From Pseudomonas fluorescens (GTDB taxonomy: Bacteria > Pseudomonadota > Gammaproteobacteria > Pseudomonadales > Pseudomonadaceae): a stretch of 63,544 nt of DNA. A program made the position numbers and the translations under genes. Below, piece by piece: positions 1-7,889 of the stretch. Positions within the stretch are counted from its first letter, which is position 1, and each line of letters begins with the position of its first letter. Where the stretch lies: contig NZ_JSAK01000040.1 in the NCBI RefSeq assembly GCF_000802965.1, positions 1 through 63,544 of the forward strand, given 5' to 3'. The notes under the pieces were generated by a model that had not been told where the DNA came from, did no database searches, and saw only the letters and a program-made list of their open reading frames with translations.

Positions 1-110
1 CGTGATGCCCGGACGCATACCAATTAACACTGACAAAACGAACAGGGTTGTATAAGTCAGTTGCATTGGAAGCTAAGATAGAGTTTAGGATAGCGCTGAC
101 GTCCATTTTT

Positions 111-854
111 CTATCGAATACTATAACCACTATCGACCACCCAATCTTGACCATAAACATTTCTAGCGCCGTTACTTAATTGGAACAACACAACGTCCGC
201 AACCGCTAAGGGATCTAAAAATTGACCGTCCAGAAGACGTTTGTTAACTTCGCCAGCAACCTTCACTAAGTCGCACTCAGGAAGACCTAAGGTTGCCCAA
301 ATAGGTGTGGCAGTTGGACCAGGAGAAACCACATTGATCCGTATCCCTTTCGGTGCGAGTTCGACCGCCAATGTACGTACGTGTGCCAGTAGGGCAGACT
401 TTGAAGCAATATAGGCTGCAAGGCCCGGAAACGTTATTTTTGTCAAAAAAGAACCGATAAACACAACTGATGTTGGTTTTGCCAAGTGTTTTTGTAGTTG
501 GGCTAGTGTATTCAAGGCGCCAGCACCATTGACAGCCCATTGCCGGTCGAATGCTTCAGTGTCAAACCCATCGGCAAGTTCTGCAATTCCCGCATTAGGG
601 ACAAGATAATGAATGGGGCCTACGTTTGATGCCTGTTCTGCCAGCCGGCTGAGATCCTCTTTTTTCGTCACATCTCCAGAGACCCACGTCAATTGATGAG
701 GAAAGCGCTGTTTCAGCTCTTCCAGCCCGCCCATTTGACGTGACATCGTAACAACCTTGGCACCCCGAGCGAGCAACAGGTTAGTAACGGCCAAGCCAAT
801 ACCGGAGCTGGCGCCAGTCACTACAGCGATACGTCCTTCAAAATTGTCATGCAT
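111..854 (-). CDS. SDR-family NAD(P)-dependent oxidoreductase
   Basis: Short-chain dehydrogenase/reductase of about 247 residues, the usual length for a classical SDR. The N-terminal Rossmann motif reads VTGASSGIG, and the active site is a Ser followed by YIASK (YxxxK). The start is placed at the ATG before HDNFEG because a GAGGA ribosome site sits just upstream; an in-frame extension upstream has no such signal and no SDR homology. The gene lies downstream of norD on the same strand but has its own upstream region with three NorR-type boxes and a -24/-12-like element, so it is probably transcribed separately under nitrosative stress. The substrate cannot be told from the sequence. Confidence 0.85.
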   Translation of the reverse strand: MHDNFEGRIAVVTGASSGIGLAVTNLLLARGAKVVTMSRQMGGLEELKQRFPHQLTWVSGDVTKKEDLSRLAEQASNVGPIHYLVPNAGIAELADGFDTEAFDRQWAVNGAGALNTLAQLQKHLAKPTSVVFIGSFLTKITFPGLAAYIASKSALLAHVRTLAVELAPKGIRINVVSPGPTATPIWATLGLPECDLVKVAGEVNKRLLDGQFLDPLAVADVVLFQLSNGARNVYGQDWVVDSGYSIR

Positions 855-900
855 TGTGAAGTCCTCATTTGTTGATAAAAATGGTGAGTGGCAAAAAACA

Positions 901-917
901 CTCATAAAGTGTGCCAA
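901..917 (-). promoter_or_regulatory. Sigma54-like promoter of the SDR gene
   Basis: On the minus strand this reads TTGGCACACTTTATGAG. The -24 element TTGGCAC is a perfect sigma54 match; the -12 element has the conserved G but not the following C. It lies about 47 bases before the SDR start. A nearly identical 17-mer precedes the glycine-zipper gene (6929-6945), which argues that it is a working element. The weak -12 half leaves some doubt. Confidence 0.55.
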
Positions 918-958
918 CAATAAATATCAATAAAAACAGGTGTTTAAATGTAACTAGA

Positions 959-1013
959 GTCATTATGACAAACCGCTAATGTAGTCATGATGACACCAGC
1001 TAGTCGTTATGAC
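959..1013. promoter_or_regulatory. Three NorR-type boxes (GT-N7-AC palindromes)
   Basis: Three 11-base palindromes lie in tandem: GTCATTATGAC at 959-969, GTCATGATGAC at 984-994 and GTCGTTATGAC at 1003-1013. All fit the GT-N7-AC core known for NorR, the NO-sensing sigma54 activator, which uses three such boxes upstream of norVW in E. coli. They sit 42-112 bases upstream of the -24/-12-like element, a normal enhancer position. No norR gene was recognised in the window, so the regulator would act from elsewhere. Confidence 0.65.
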
Positions 1014-1093
1014 TCTGGTCGCAATATGGTTGATGAAAAGCTGGTTCAGCTATGGCACTCTTCGTAATCTCCTGATAATCAGTTGATAAAGTG

Positions 1094-3115
1094 TCAAGCA
1101 ATCACCAGCCTCTTGATCCATTCAAGCAGCACGCGGGGCAGTAATTCCGGCCTGGTTAACAAAGCGTATTGCCTCAATCCAAACATTGCTGGCAGATAAT
1201 TCGCTGCCTGGCGGTCGATGGTTAAACAAAAGGGGTGAATACCTTGCAGCATGGCTTCGGTCACAGCTGAACGCATATCCTCCACACCATAGCGACCTTC
1301 GTATTCGTCGACATCGTTCGGCTTGCCGTCGGAAAGTAGCAACAGGAGTCGGTGTGTTGCCCCTTCGTACATGAGCAACGTGCTGGCGTGGCGGAGGGCT
1401 GCACCGGACCGGGTATAGAGTTCCGGTTCAAGTCCCGCAATGCGCCGGCCGACTTCATGGCTGTAGCACTCATCGAATGCTTTCAGAGTACGGATCGTGA
1501 CTCGCTGCGGTCCTTCGCCGGAGAACGCCAGCACGCTATAGGGCTCACCCAAGCTCTCCAGCGCCAGACAAACCAGCAGTAACGCCTCACGTTCGACATC
1601 TATTACCCGGCGGTGGCAGGACAGCCAACTATCAGTAGATCCGCTGACGTCTATCAGTAACATAATTGCCATGTCGCGCCGGTTACGGCGCTGAGTCTGA
1701 TACAGCGCCTGCGGCATGTTCAGTCCGGCTTGGGCCTCGGCGCATCCGTCGATATAAGCTTGCAGATCTATATCGTCGCCCTCCAATTGTTTGCGCAACC
1801 TGACGCGCTGGGCTCGCAAGCTTTCGAATTGACGGCGGATAGCATCGAGCACCGGTCGGTGAGTTTCGAGGGTTCGCTCGACCCATTGCTGCGGGCCTTC
1901 CCAGGCGGGACACAGGTGCAGGGTCGTGCCCGGATCATGGTAGATCTGGCAGCGGTAATCCCACTCGGGGTAGCTGATGGAGTTGCTGGCGAGGTTCTGT
2001 GCGGCATGGCGAACGCGCGCTTGTGACGTGACGTCGGACAGCAGCACTTCTTTGGCCCGGCCCGCTGTGACCACCAATCGAGCTTCGTTGAGTTCGGCTA
2101 ATGACTCGGCAAAATCATCAGCGGCTATGGTGGTATCCCGATCTGTAGGGCGCTGCATTCCCATGGGGTCCTCTGCCTTTTCCAGCGGTTCGGCGGGTTG
2201 CACCATCCACAAGCCTTGCCCCTGATCCTCGTCCTCGTCTGCACGAGCATCGCGCACATTTGGCTGGCGTTTAAGGCGCGCGCTGTGTGGCAGGGTGTCG
2301 GCAGTGTCAATTTCGCCGGGAAGTTGTGGTACTTCCTGTTGCACCGACGGCGCTCGGAGTTCGCCGGTCCAGGCATCTAACAGAAGCAGATGAGCGCCGA
2401 ATCCGGGAGGTCCTTCAGCGGACATGTATCGTTCCGCAAGGATTTCCGACTGTTGCAGCGAGTTGGCCGTTTTTTGGGGAATGCCCAGCCCCTCAAGAGG
2501 TTTGCCGTACTCGCTGCGCAGCAGTGAGCGGAGGAGGTTTTCCAGCGGCTGGCGTGGGGTGGGGAAAGCATCGATATGCGGCCGAGTCGCCAAGGCATGT
2601 TTACGTAAGCTACGGATCGATGGTGCCAACCCCGGCAATAGTCGAACCAGATCCGTATCGGCAGCCCAAGCTTCAAGGAGCAGATAGACGCTTCGCTGCA
2701 TTGGGTTGTCGAGGGACGCCAGGGCGCTGGCGCTGCCTCGTTGGGCGCGCATCGCTTGTTGCAAGGCCTGTGTTCTAAAGCGTTGCAGCGTGAGCGTGCC
2801 ATCGACGCTTTCCAGATTATCCGGCAGCCATATCGACACACCATCGGTCATCGGAACGGCGTTTTGCCGACACGGCTTTTCGTCACGCTGAAAAAACTTT
2901 TTCAGAAGAGTGGGGGGCAAAGGTGGTTGTGCGACGCGTAGCGAATAGTGGGTGTTAAAAACTGCCTGTATCAGTAAATCTAGGTGATGTGCTACATCCC
3001 CAAGGGTGACGATTTTTGTGGTGTCTGAGGGTGCTTGATGACGACGCCACAACGCCTGGGCATACGCCGTTGCATGACGCGCGACGTCGGTGATGAGGTC
3101 CTCGGCTTCAGCCAT
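1094..3115 (-). CDS. norD: Nitric oxide reductase activation protein NorD
   Basis: A 673-residue protein of the NorD/CoxE type with a C-terminal von Willebrand factor A domain. The MIDAS motif DVSGS is near residue 485. The long N-terminal part is helical and acidic in the middle, as is usual for NorD. NorD acts with the AAA+ protein NorQ to mature or insert the non-heme iron of NorB. The gene begins directly after the norQ stop codon with no gap, so the two are translationally coupled. It is the last gene of the norC-norB-norQ-norD run. Confidence 0.9.
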   Translation of the reverse strand: MAEAEDLITDVARHATAYAQALWRRHQAPSDTTKIVTLGDVAHHLDLLIQAVFNTHYSLRVAQPPLPPTLLKKFFQRDEKPCRQNAVPMTDGVSIWLPDNLESVDGTLTLQRFRTQALQQAMRAQRGSASALASLDNPMQRSVYLLLEAWAADTDLVRLLPGLAPSIRSLRKHALATRPHIDAFPTPRQPLENLLRSLLRSEYGKPLEGLGIPQKTANSLQQSEILAERYMSAEGPPGFGAHLLLLDAWTGELRAPSVQQEVPQLPGEIDTADTLPHSARLKRQPNVRDARADEDEDQGQGLWMVQPAEPLEKAEDPMGMQRPTDRDTTIAADDFAESLAELNEARLVVTAGRAKEVLLSDVTSQARVRHAAQNLASNSISYPEWDYRCQIYHDPGTTLHLCPAWEGPQQWVERTLETHRPVLDAIRRQFESLRAQRVRLRKQLEGDDIDLQAYIDGCAEAQAGLNMPQALYQTQRRNRRDMAIMLLIDVSGSTDSWLSCHRRVIDVEREALLLVCLALESLGEPYSVLAFSGEGPQRVTIRTLKAFDECYSHEVGRRIAGLEPELYTRSGAALRHASTLLMYEGATHRLLLLLSDGKPNDVDEYEGRYGVEDMRSAVTEAMLQGIHPFCLTIDRQAANYLPAMFGLRQYALLTRPELLPRVLLEWIKRLVIA

Positions 3116-3931
3116 TTAGATAAATGTCAGGTCGACGAGGTCGCGCATGGCCGCGACCAGTAACGCGTCATCGGACAGCGGCGAGATCAACGCGACCCGG
3201 CATGCGATGGGCGCAGAAATACCACGGGAGATCAACAGTGCCGTGGCGATCAATAGACGGGTACTGGGGACCTCTACCAGACCCCGGTCCTGCAAGGCGC
3301 GCAGCCGATGGGCGAGAGTGACCAGCGCGTGCGCGGTGGTGTAGTCGGTCCCACCTTCATGAATGACGATGGCGATTTCGCGCTCGGCCGGTGGAAAATC
3401 AAAATCCAGCGCCACAAAGCGCTGTCGACTACTGGGCTTCAAATCCTTAAGAATTCGTTGGTAGCCGGGGTTGTAAGAAACCACCAGTTGAAAGCGTGGT
3501 GAGGCTTCGAGAGTCTCGCCGATTTTGTCCAGCGGCAGAATGCGTCGATGGTCGGTCAGCGGGTGCAGAATGACAATCGTGTCTTGCCGCGCTTCGACCA
3601 CTTCGTCTAGGTAACAGATCGCGCCCTCGCGCACGGCTCGGGTCAGTGGGCCCTCAGCCCAATGGGTGCCTTGGTGACCGATCAGAAAACGCCCAATCAG
3701 GTCGCTTGCACTTAGATCGTCATGGCAAGAGATGGTAATCAAAGGGCGTTTGAGACGCCAGGCCATGTATTCGACAAAGCGGGTCTTGCCACAACCGGTT
3801 GGCCCTTTGAGCATGATTGCCAATCGCTCTGCATGGCATTGCTCGAAGATTGCTACTTCGTCGCCACAAGCCTGGTAATAGGGCTCCGCTTGGCGCAGTG
3901 CGGGCTCCATGTGTGTCAGCGAACGGTCCAT
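3116..3931 (-). CDS. norQ: NorQ, MoxR-type AAA+ ATPase for NO reductase maturation
   Basis: About 271 residues with Walker A GPTGCGKT near residue 43 and a Walker B with LDEV, the MoxR/NorQ/CbbQ pattern. It is the chaperone ATPase partner of NorD. The ATG at 3931 overlaps the norB stop (TGATG), while a GTG three bases upstream is a second possible start. The end abuts norD exactly. Gene order and spacing indicate one transcript with norC and norB. Confidence 0.9.
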   Translation of the reverse strand: MDRSLTHMEPALRQAEPYYQACGDEVAIFEQCHAERLAIMLKGPTGCGKTRFVEYMAWRLKRPLITISCHDDLSASDLIGRFLIGHQGTHWAEGPLTRAVREGAICYLDEVVEARQDTIVILHPLTDHRRILPLDKIGETLEASPRFQLVVSYNPGYQRILKDLKPSSRQRFVALDFDFPPAEREIAIVIHEGGTDYTTAHALVTLAHRLRALQDRGLVEVPSTRLLIATALLISRGISAPIACRVALISPLSDDALLVAAMRDLVDLTFI

Positions 3932-5301
3932 CACAACGCTGAGCCTGACGATTGAGGAGAGGGGTGGCGCGAATCGGCCTCATCGACATTGAAATCCGGC
4001 GCATGGCGGAAAAAATCGAAGATAAACAGCCCCACACCCAGGGTGAACATCGACGCCGTCGCCACCAGCATCAGGAAGTGCACCTGAATTTTCAACTGCA
4101 CATCCAGATAGCCCATGCCGAGAATGCGTTCCAGGTACACCTGCGCAATTCCTGCAGTGGCAAATGATAGGGTCATGCCGAACATTCCCGCCAACTGTAG
4201 CCAGAACGCCCAATAGCCGATGCTGCTTTCCTCCACGGGCCGACGAGTCAAGCCCGGCAGCGCATAAGTAATCATGGCCAAGACGATCATGGCATAGGCC
4301 CCATAAAAGGCTCCATGGCCATGCATGGCGGTAATTAGGGTGCCATGAGTCCATTTATTGACGTCGGGGAAGGTGTGGGCCAAACCCAGGAGGCCAGCGC
4401 CAAACAAGGTAAATACGGCGCTGCCCAGGGTCCAATGCAAGGCCAGTTTGTTGGGGTGAGAAAGACCGGATCGGCGCATTGCGTTATAGGCATAAATCGC
4501 CATTCCAACCAGCGCCACCGGCTCCAGCGCACTGAAGAAACCGCCAAGCGGCAGCCAGTAATGGGGAACGCCGATCCAATAATAATGGTGGGCGGTACCT
4601 AAAAACCCGGCGATGAACACTAGGCCGACGATGACATACAGCCACTTCTCCATCACTTCGCGGTCAGCGCCGGACAGACGGATCAGCAAATAGGCCAGGA
4701 AACCGCCTTGGATCATCTCCCAGACACCTTCGACCCACAGGTGAATCGTCCACCAGCGGTAATAAATCGATACCACGTAGTTTTCATAATTCAGAAGCGC
4801 CGGTAGATAAAGCACGGAGGCGCTGGCCAAGCCTAGCAGCAGTACGCCTTCGGTGGCGGTAAAACGCCCGGCTTTCCTGATCGTCATGCCGATATTGTAG
4901 AAAAACATCAGCATGCAAATCACGATCACAATCTTGTGGGGCAGCGGCTGTTCAAGCAGCTTGTTCCCCGTGCCATATCCGAACAGATATCCAAGGACAG
5001 CGGTCACGCCCATCGCCGTCCACAGTCCGAGCTGGATATAGGCCAGTTTGGTGCTATGCAACTCACTACGGGACTCGTCCGGCACCATCCAGTAGGTGGC
5101 TCCTATGAACCCGGTCAGCACCCAGACGATCAACAGATTGGTGTGAATGGACTTGGTGACATCGAAAGGGAGGAAATTTAGCAGTGGGTCCGGCCCTAGG
5201 TATTTCGCCGCCGAGAGCAGGCCGAATACCAGTTGCAGACCGAAGAGCACCATGGCAACTGCGAAATACCAGTAAGCGACGGATTGAGATCTGTAGCGCA
5301 T
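3931..5301 (-). CDS. norB: Nitric oxide reductase large subunit NorB
   Basis: Catalytic heme-copper-superfamily subunit of cytochrome c-dependent NO reductase, with about 12 membrane spans and 456 residues. Visible ligands are the low-spin heme His in SIHTNL, the FeB His and nearby Glu in HLWVEGVWEM, the His pair in GTAHHYYW, and the two heme His residues in HGHGAFYG. The HLWVEG glutamate separates NorB from oxygen-reducing oxidases. Two ATGs are possible; the one at 5301 has AAGGAG at ideal spacing, whereas the ATG at 5307 directly touches the ribosome site. It reduces two NO to N2O using electrons from NorC. Confidence 0.93.
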   Translation of the reverse strand: MRYRSQSVAYWYFAVAMVLFGLQLVFGLLSAAKYLGPDPLLNFLPFDVTKSIHTNLLIVWVLTGFIGATYWMVPDESRSELHSTKLAYIQLGLWTAMGVTAVLGYLFGYGTGNKLLEQPLPHKIVIVICMLMFFYNIGMTIRKAGRFTATEGVLLLGLASASVLYLPALLNYENYVVSIYYRWWTIHLWVEGVWEMIQGGFLAYLLIRLSGADREVMEKWLYVIVGLVFIAGFLGTAHHYYWIGVPHYWLPLGGFFSALEPVALVGMAIYAYNAMRRSGLSHPNKLALHWTLGSAVFTLFGAGLLGLAHTFPDVNKWTHGTLITAMHGHGAFYGAYAMIVLAMITYALPGLTRRPVEESSIGYWAFWLQLAGMFGMTLSFATAGIAQVYLERILGMGYLDVQLKIQVHFLMLVATASMFTLGVGLFIFDFFRHAPDFNVDEADSRHPSPQSSGSAL

Positions 5302-5316
5302 AGTCATCTCCTTCAG

Positions 5317-6174
5317 TTACTGGAACGACGCCAGGTAGGCGACCAGTTGATCGATTTGTTCGGACGTCAGCGATTTGGCGAAGGTGTCCGGCATAAATGA
5401 CATACCGTTGGCGGAAAACATGTCGCCCGGATGCAGGTGGGCACTCGGCGTGACGATGGATTCGCGGATGAAGCCTTCGGCGTCCTTGGCCTTGCCCTTG
5501 TATTCAGGCGAGGCAATGATCTGCTTGGCTCGACTGGCCAACCCAGCCAGAGATGGCCCAGCGAGGTTGACGCCCGAAGCAATCGAGTGGCAAGCGCTGC
5601 AGACCGGTGTTGCGGTTGTTCGGAATAGTGCCTCACCCAGGGCCATCGGGTCTTCCTTGCCGGATATCGGGCGGGCGGCAGGAGGCGGTTGGTTGCCGGA
5701 GGTATTTTGCTGTGCCACGGTAAGGTCCATGCCGGGGATCGATGCACCGGTGACCAGAATCGGGCGCGGTGGCCAGCCTTGATTATCGACTTTGCTCACC
5801 CAGTCGAGGAAGGCGATCAAATCGGCAATTTCCTCACCGCTTAGTTTCAGGTTCGGCATCAGGCGGCGATGGCGTTGTTCATCATAGAACTTGGAAGGGT
5901 CTTTGAGGAACGCAGTGAGATACGGGGCGCCGCGCTGTTGGGTGATTTTCGTTAGGTCCGGGGCGTAATAAGCTCCCTCGCCGAACAAGGTGTGGCAATT
6001 GACGCAATTGTATTCATGCCAGACATCCTTGCCGCGAGTGACTTGCGGCGTGATCTGTTGGGCATTGGTTAGCGTGGGAAACTGTCGGTGACTATCTACG
6101 GTCATACCTAAAAAGACTACAGCAGCGATAATCGTCGATATCAGCGCGAACGAGCGTGTTTGACGTTTATTCAT
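5317..6174 (-). CDS. norC: NorC with a second, C-terminal cytochrome c domain
   Basis: Membrane-anchored cytochrome c subunit of NO reductase. One N-terminal helix (residues 8-25) is followed by a heme site CVNCH at 57-61 with a likely Met ligand in RLMPNL. Unlike ordinary NorC of about 150 residues, this protein is 285 residues long. A Pro/Gln/Asn linker near 155-175 leads to a second cytochrome c domain with CSACH at 192-196 and a Met-rich segment GMSFMPDT near the C-terminus. The reading frame is continuous, so this is a true fusion. The extra heme may take electrons directly from the periplasmic cytochrome c pool. It lies 15 bases upstream of norB. Confidence 0.92.
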   Translation of the reverse strand: MNKRQTRSFALISTIIAAVVFLGMTVDSHRQFPTLTNAQQITPQVTRGKDVWHEYNCVNCHTLFGEGAYYAPDLTKITQQRGAPYLTAFLKDPSKFYDEQRHRRLMPNLKLSGEEIADLIAFLDWVSKVDNQGWPPRPILVTGASIPGMDLTVAQQNTSGNQPPPAARPISGKEDPMALGEALFRTTATPVCSACHSIASGVNLAGPSLAGLASRAKQIIASPEYKGKAKDAEGFIRESIVTPSAHLHPGDMFSANGMSFMPDTFAKSLTSEQIDQLVAYLASFQ

Positions 6175-6184
6175 TGCGATCTCC

Positions 6185-6295
6185 CTATACGCCTATTCCG
6201 GTCCAATAAGAAATACTAATCACTCCGGCATAGAGGACCGCGCAGGCCATCAGCACGAGCACTGTATAACTGACGAGCGTCAAGACTTTTGGCAC
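6185..6295 (-). CDS. 36-residue single-span membrane peptide ahead of norC
   Basis: A small frame starting with GTG at 6295 and ending TAG at 6185, ten bases before norC. The product begins VPKVLTLVSYTVLVLMACAV and is one hydrophobic helix with a short polar C-terminus (YWTGIGV). A GGGAGG ribosome site lies five bases before the GTG. Its place as first gene of the nor operon, the good ribosome site and the membrane helix resemble tiny accessory subunits of other heme-copper enzymes, such as CcoM-type peptides. I do not recognise the family, and its role in Nor assembly or stability is inference. Confidence 0.6.
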   Translation of the reverse strand: MPKVLTLVSYTVLVLMACAVLYAGVISISYWTGIGV

Positions 6296-6434
6296 GGTTG
6301 CCTCCCGAGATTGCAAAGGTAGAAGCTCTAGGTAATTCGCCTTATGTAATTAGTGTTAATGCAGCTGATGCGGTCAAAAAAAATAGACAAGCTTAAAGTT
6401 GGGAATTTTATTTTTCGCCATTAATATGGCTCCA

Positions 6435-6494
6435 ATGACTATGTTGATAGTCATAATGACGTCATGTCGTAATGATGCTCCGTCACCCTATGAC
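6435..6494. promoter_or_regulatory. Palindrome-rich operator upstream of the nor operon
   Basis: This short block holds several related inverted repeats. ATGACTAT-GTTG-ATAGTCAT (6435-6454) is an exact 8-base inverted repeat. GTCATAATGAC (6450-6460) is a perfect GT-N7-AC NorR-type box. GTCGTAATGAT (6466-6476) is a near match, and GTCACCCTATGAC (6482-6494) is a 13-base variant. They lie 140-200 bases before the first small gene of the nor run. No convincing -24/-12 or sigma70 promoter was found between them and the gene. They match the boxes upstream of the SDR gene, so a shared NO regulator is likely. Confidence 0.6.
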
Positions 6495-6537
6495 TCGCCG
6501 AATCAGTGACGCCGAGAGACCCATAGCGGTTTTTTTA

Positions 6538-6885
6538 CTATTCGGATGCCACCAAACGCGCACCTTTGCGCGTGACCTGCTGACCGATTTCAAATCGCGC
6601 ATTGGGTGAGCGCACTGTGCGAATCTCGCCTTGCGCGTCTTTCACTTCATAGGCAGTTTCAGTCTTGCCTAAGGCTTTCTGCACCGAACTGCCAGCGAAA
6701 AAGCCGACGCCAGCACCAATCAATGCGCCAATTGGGCCGCCTGCCGCACCGGCCATCATTCCGGTCAAGGCACCGAATCCCTTGCCGGCAGTTGTGTCTG
6801 GGACTTCACGGATCACCTGGTCCGCTTGGCACAACGGGGTCAACAATGCACATAAGGTAAATCCGAGAGCTATTGAACGAGTCAT
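6538..6885 (-). CDS. Exported glycine-zipper protein
   Basis: About 115 residues. The first 21 residues form a signal peptide ending around CQA, then comes a Gly/Ala-rich glycine-zipper segment (GALTGMMAGAAGG and following), and then a short SH3-like C-terminus with KDAQGEIRTV. This is the layout of small outer-membrane or periplasmic 17-kDa-antigen-like proteins. The start at 6885 follows a GAAGGA site; the upstream in-frame extension runs through the promoter. Its promoter 17-mer is almost the same as that of the SDR gene, so it probably belongs to the same response. Function unknown. Confidence 0.75.
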   Translation of the reverse strand: MTRSIALGFTLCALLTPLCQADQVIREVPDTTAGKGFGALTGMMAGAAGGPIGALIGAGVGFFAGSSVQKALGKTETAYEVKDAQGEIRTVRSPNARFEIGQQVTRKGARLVASE

Positions 6886-6928
6886 GACAATGTCCTTCGG
6901 CTTATTTGCGTTAAGTTCGCTTTTGTAC

Positions 6929-6945
6929 CCCATAAAGTATGCCAA
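6929..6945 (-). promoter_or_regulatory. Sigma54-like promoter of the glycine-zipper gene
   Basis: The minus strand reads TTGGCATACTTTATGGG, differing at only two positions from the 17-mer upstream of the SDR gene. The -24 half fits sigma54 and the -12 half is imperfect. It is 44 bases before the start codon. No GT-N7-AC box was seen further upstream; the nearest boxes are on the other side of the gene. Confidence 0.45.
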
Positions 6946-7009
6946 CAATTTACTCTAGTAATGTCAGTGACTTGAGAAGCAAGGGCGTCAACAAGACTCA
7001 AGCAAAAAA

Positions 7010-7267
7010 GTTCATAAAGGTATCTGGCTGGTTAATGGCTGCGCAGACATCCGCCAACCTGTGACTGCAGACGGCTGTGACGCCGGATGTACGCAACAGC
7101 CAAACGGGTTCACGGCAGGTTGATATTCCCCAGCGGCTATACCAGTTGTTAGGTGTTAGGCGACCCACTGCTCTATAGCTATTCCTACGACACTCCGGAT
7201 CACGGCTGCCACGACGAGTGGGCGCGACATTGTAGTTGTAAGTGGGGATCTCCATCGAGGTGCTCAT
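7010..7267 (-). pseudogene. Relic of the 5' end of a ccoN4-like oxidase gene
   Basis: The first codons, beginning MSTSMEIPTYNYNV, parallel the N-terminus of the intact ccoN4-like gene at 13013-14440 (MSIVIENPAYNYKV). After a one-base shift the other frame continues LVVAAVIRSVVGIAIEQWVA, matching FVVATVFWGVVGMTTGVWIA. After a further shift QLV*P and INLP* match QLVWP and LDLPW with both Trp codons now stops. Similarity fades after about 60 codons. The upstream DNA is also similar between the two loci, so this is a decayed duplicate rather than chance. Confidence 0.7.
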
Positions 7268-7295
7268 CTGGCAATCACTCGTTATGTTTCAACAT

Positions 7296-7378
7296 GAATA
7301 ATTACGATATTTCGCTAAACATGCTCGTTAAGAGATGTGAATAATTGGGGGTTGCACGTTAAAAGTAGTGAATTGGAC
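7296..7378. repeat. Duplicated ccoN upstream region, copy 1 (by the relic)
   Basis: This stretch aligns with 14468-14552 upstream of the intact ccoN4-like gene. The shared blocks include GCTCGTTAAGAGATGTGA, GTGAATTGGAC and TTACGA-N2-TTTCGC. A second colinear block (7512-7571 against 14701-14760, roughly 70% identical by eye) shows that the duplication extends further. Because the upstream DNA was kept better than the reading frame, the shared blocks may be regulatory. Confidence 0.7.
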
Positions 7379-7874
7379 CTGGACGCTGAAGCCGGATGGT
7401 CAATAGTGTGGTGACCGCCGCCCTGTGATTGAAACAGGCCTTGCTTGCGTTGCCGAATTTTCCTTTAGGCTTCTGATCGGCGGTAGCACACAATTAGAGC
7501 CGGCTTACTTTGGCTTACTTCGACGCAGTCGATCAGATAGCCCGACATTGCCAGAAAGAAACCGGCCGTTGTCTTTTGCGGGTTTATGCCTCCCCGTAAA
7601 CACACCATCATTTTTCTACCCAAAGCTCTGTTATGGTGCACTGGAGTCCGGCATTTTCGATGCTGACTGCCCTCATTCGCTACTCACTTGAGGTGTCACC
7701 TCAACATAGAAGTGATTCCCGTTCGGGCCAGACCTGCCCTACACTGCAATACTGAGCGGTTCATTTTCGACGGATCCGAAAAAATCGATGGTCTGATGCT
7801 TTCGGTTACGGCGGGATCAACCCCAATCCTGTCCACTTGAATGTCTTCCTTCAGACTTTTCTATCTTCTGCGCA
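7379..7874. other. Intergenic, no convincing gene
   Basis: No gene is supported here. An 88-codon plus-strand frame (7425-7691) has no ribosome site, signal or family features. Positions 7512-7571 belong to the duplicated stretch shared with 14701-14760. The end presumably holds the promoter of the large regulator that follows, but no clear -35/-10 pair was identified. Confidence 0.5.
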
Positions 7875-7889
7875 GTGAGTATTTGCAAG

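Noticed and set aside
6360..6400. Anr/Dnr box upstream of the nor operon (TTGACCGCATCAGC)
   Set aside because: Half-site spacing and the right half do not fit TTGAT-N4-ATCAA.
7425..7691. Small plus-strand gene of 88 codons
   Set aside because: No ribosome site or recognisable protein features, and part of it lies in a duplicated noncoding stretch.
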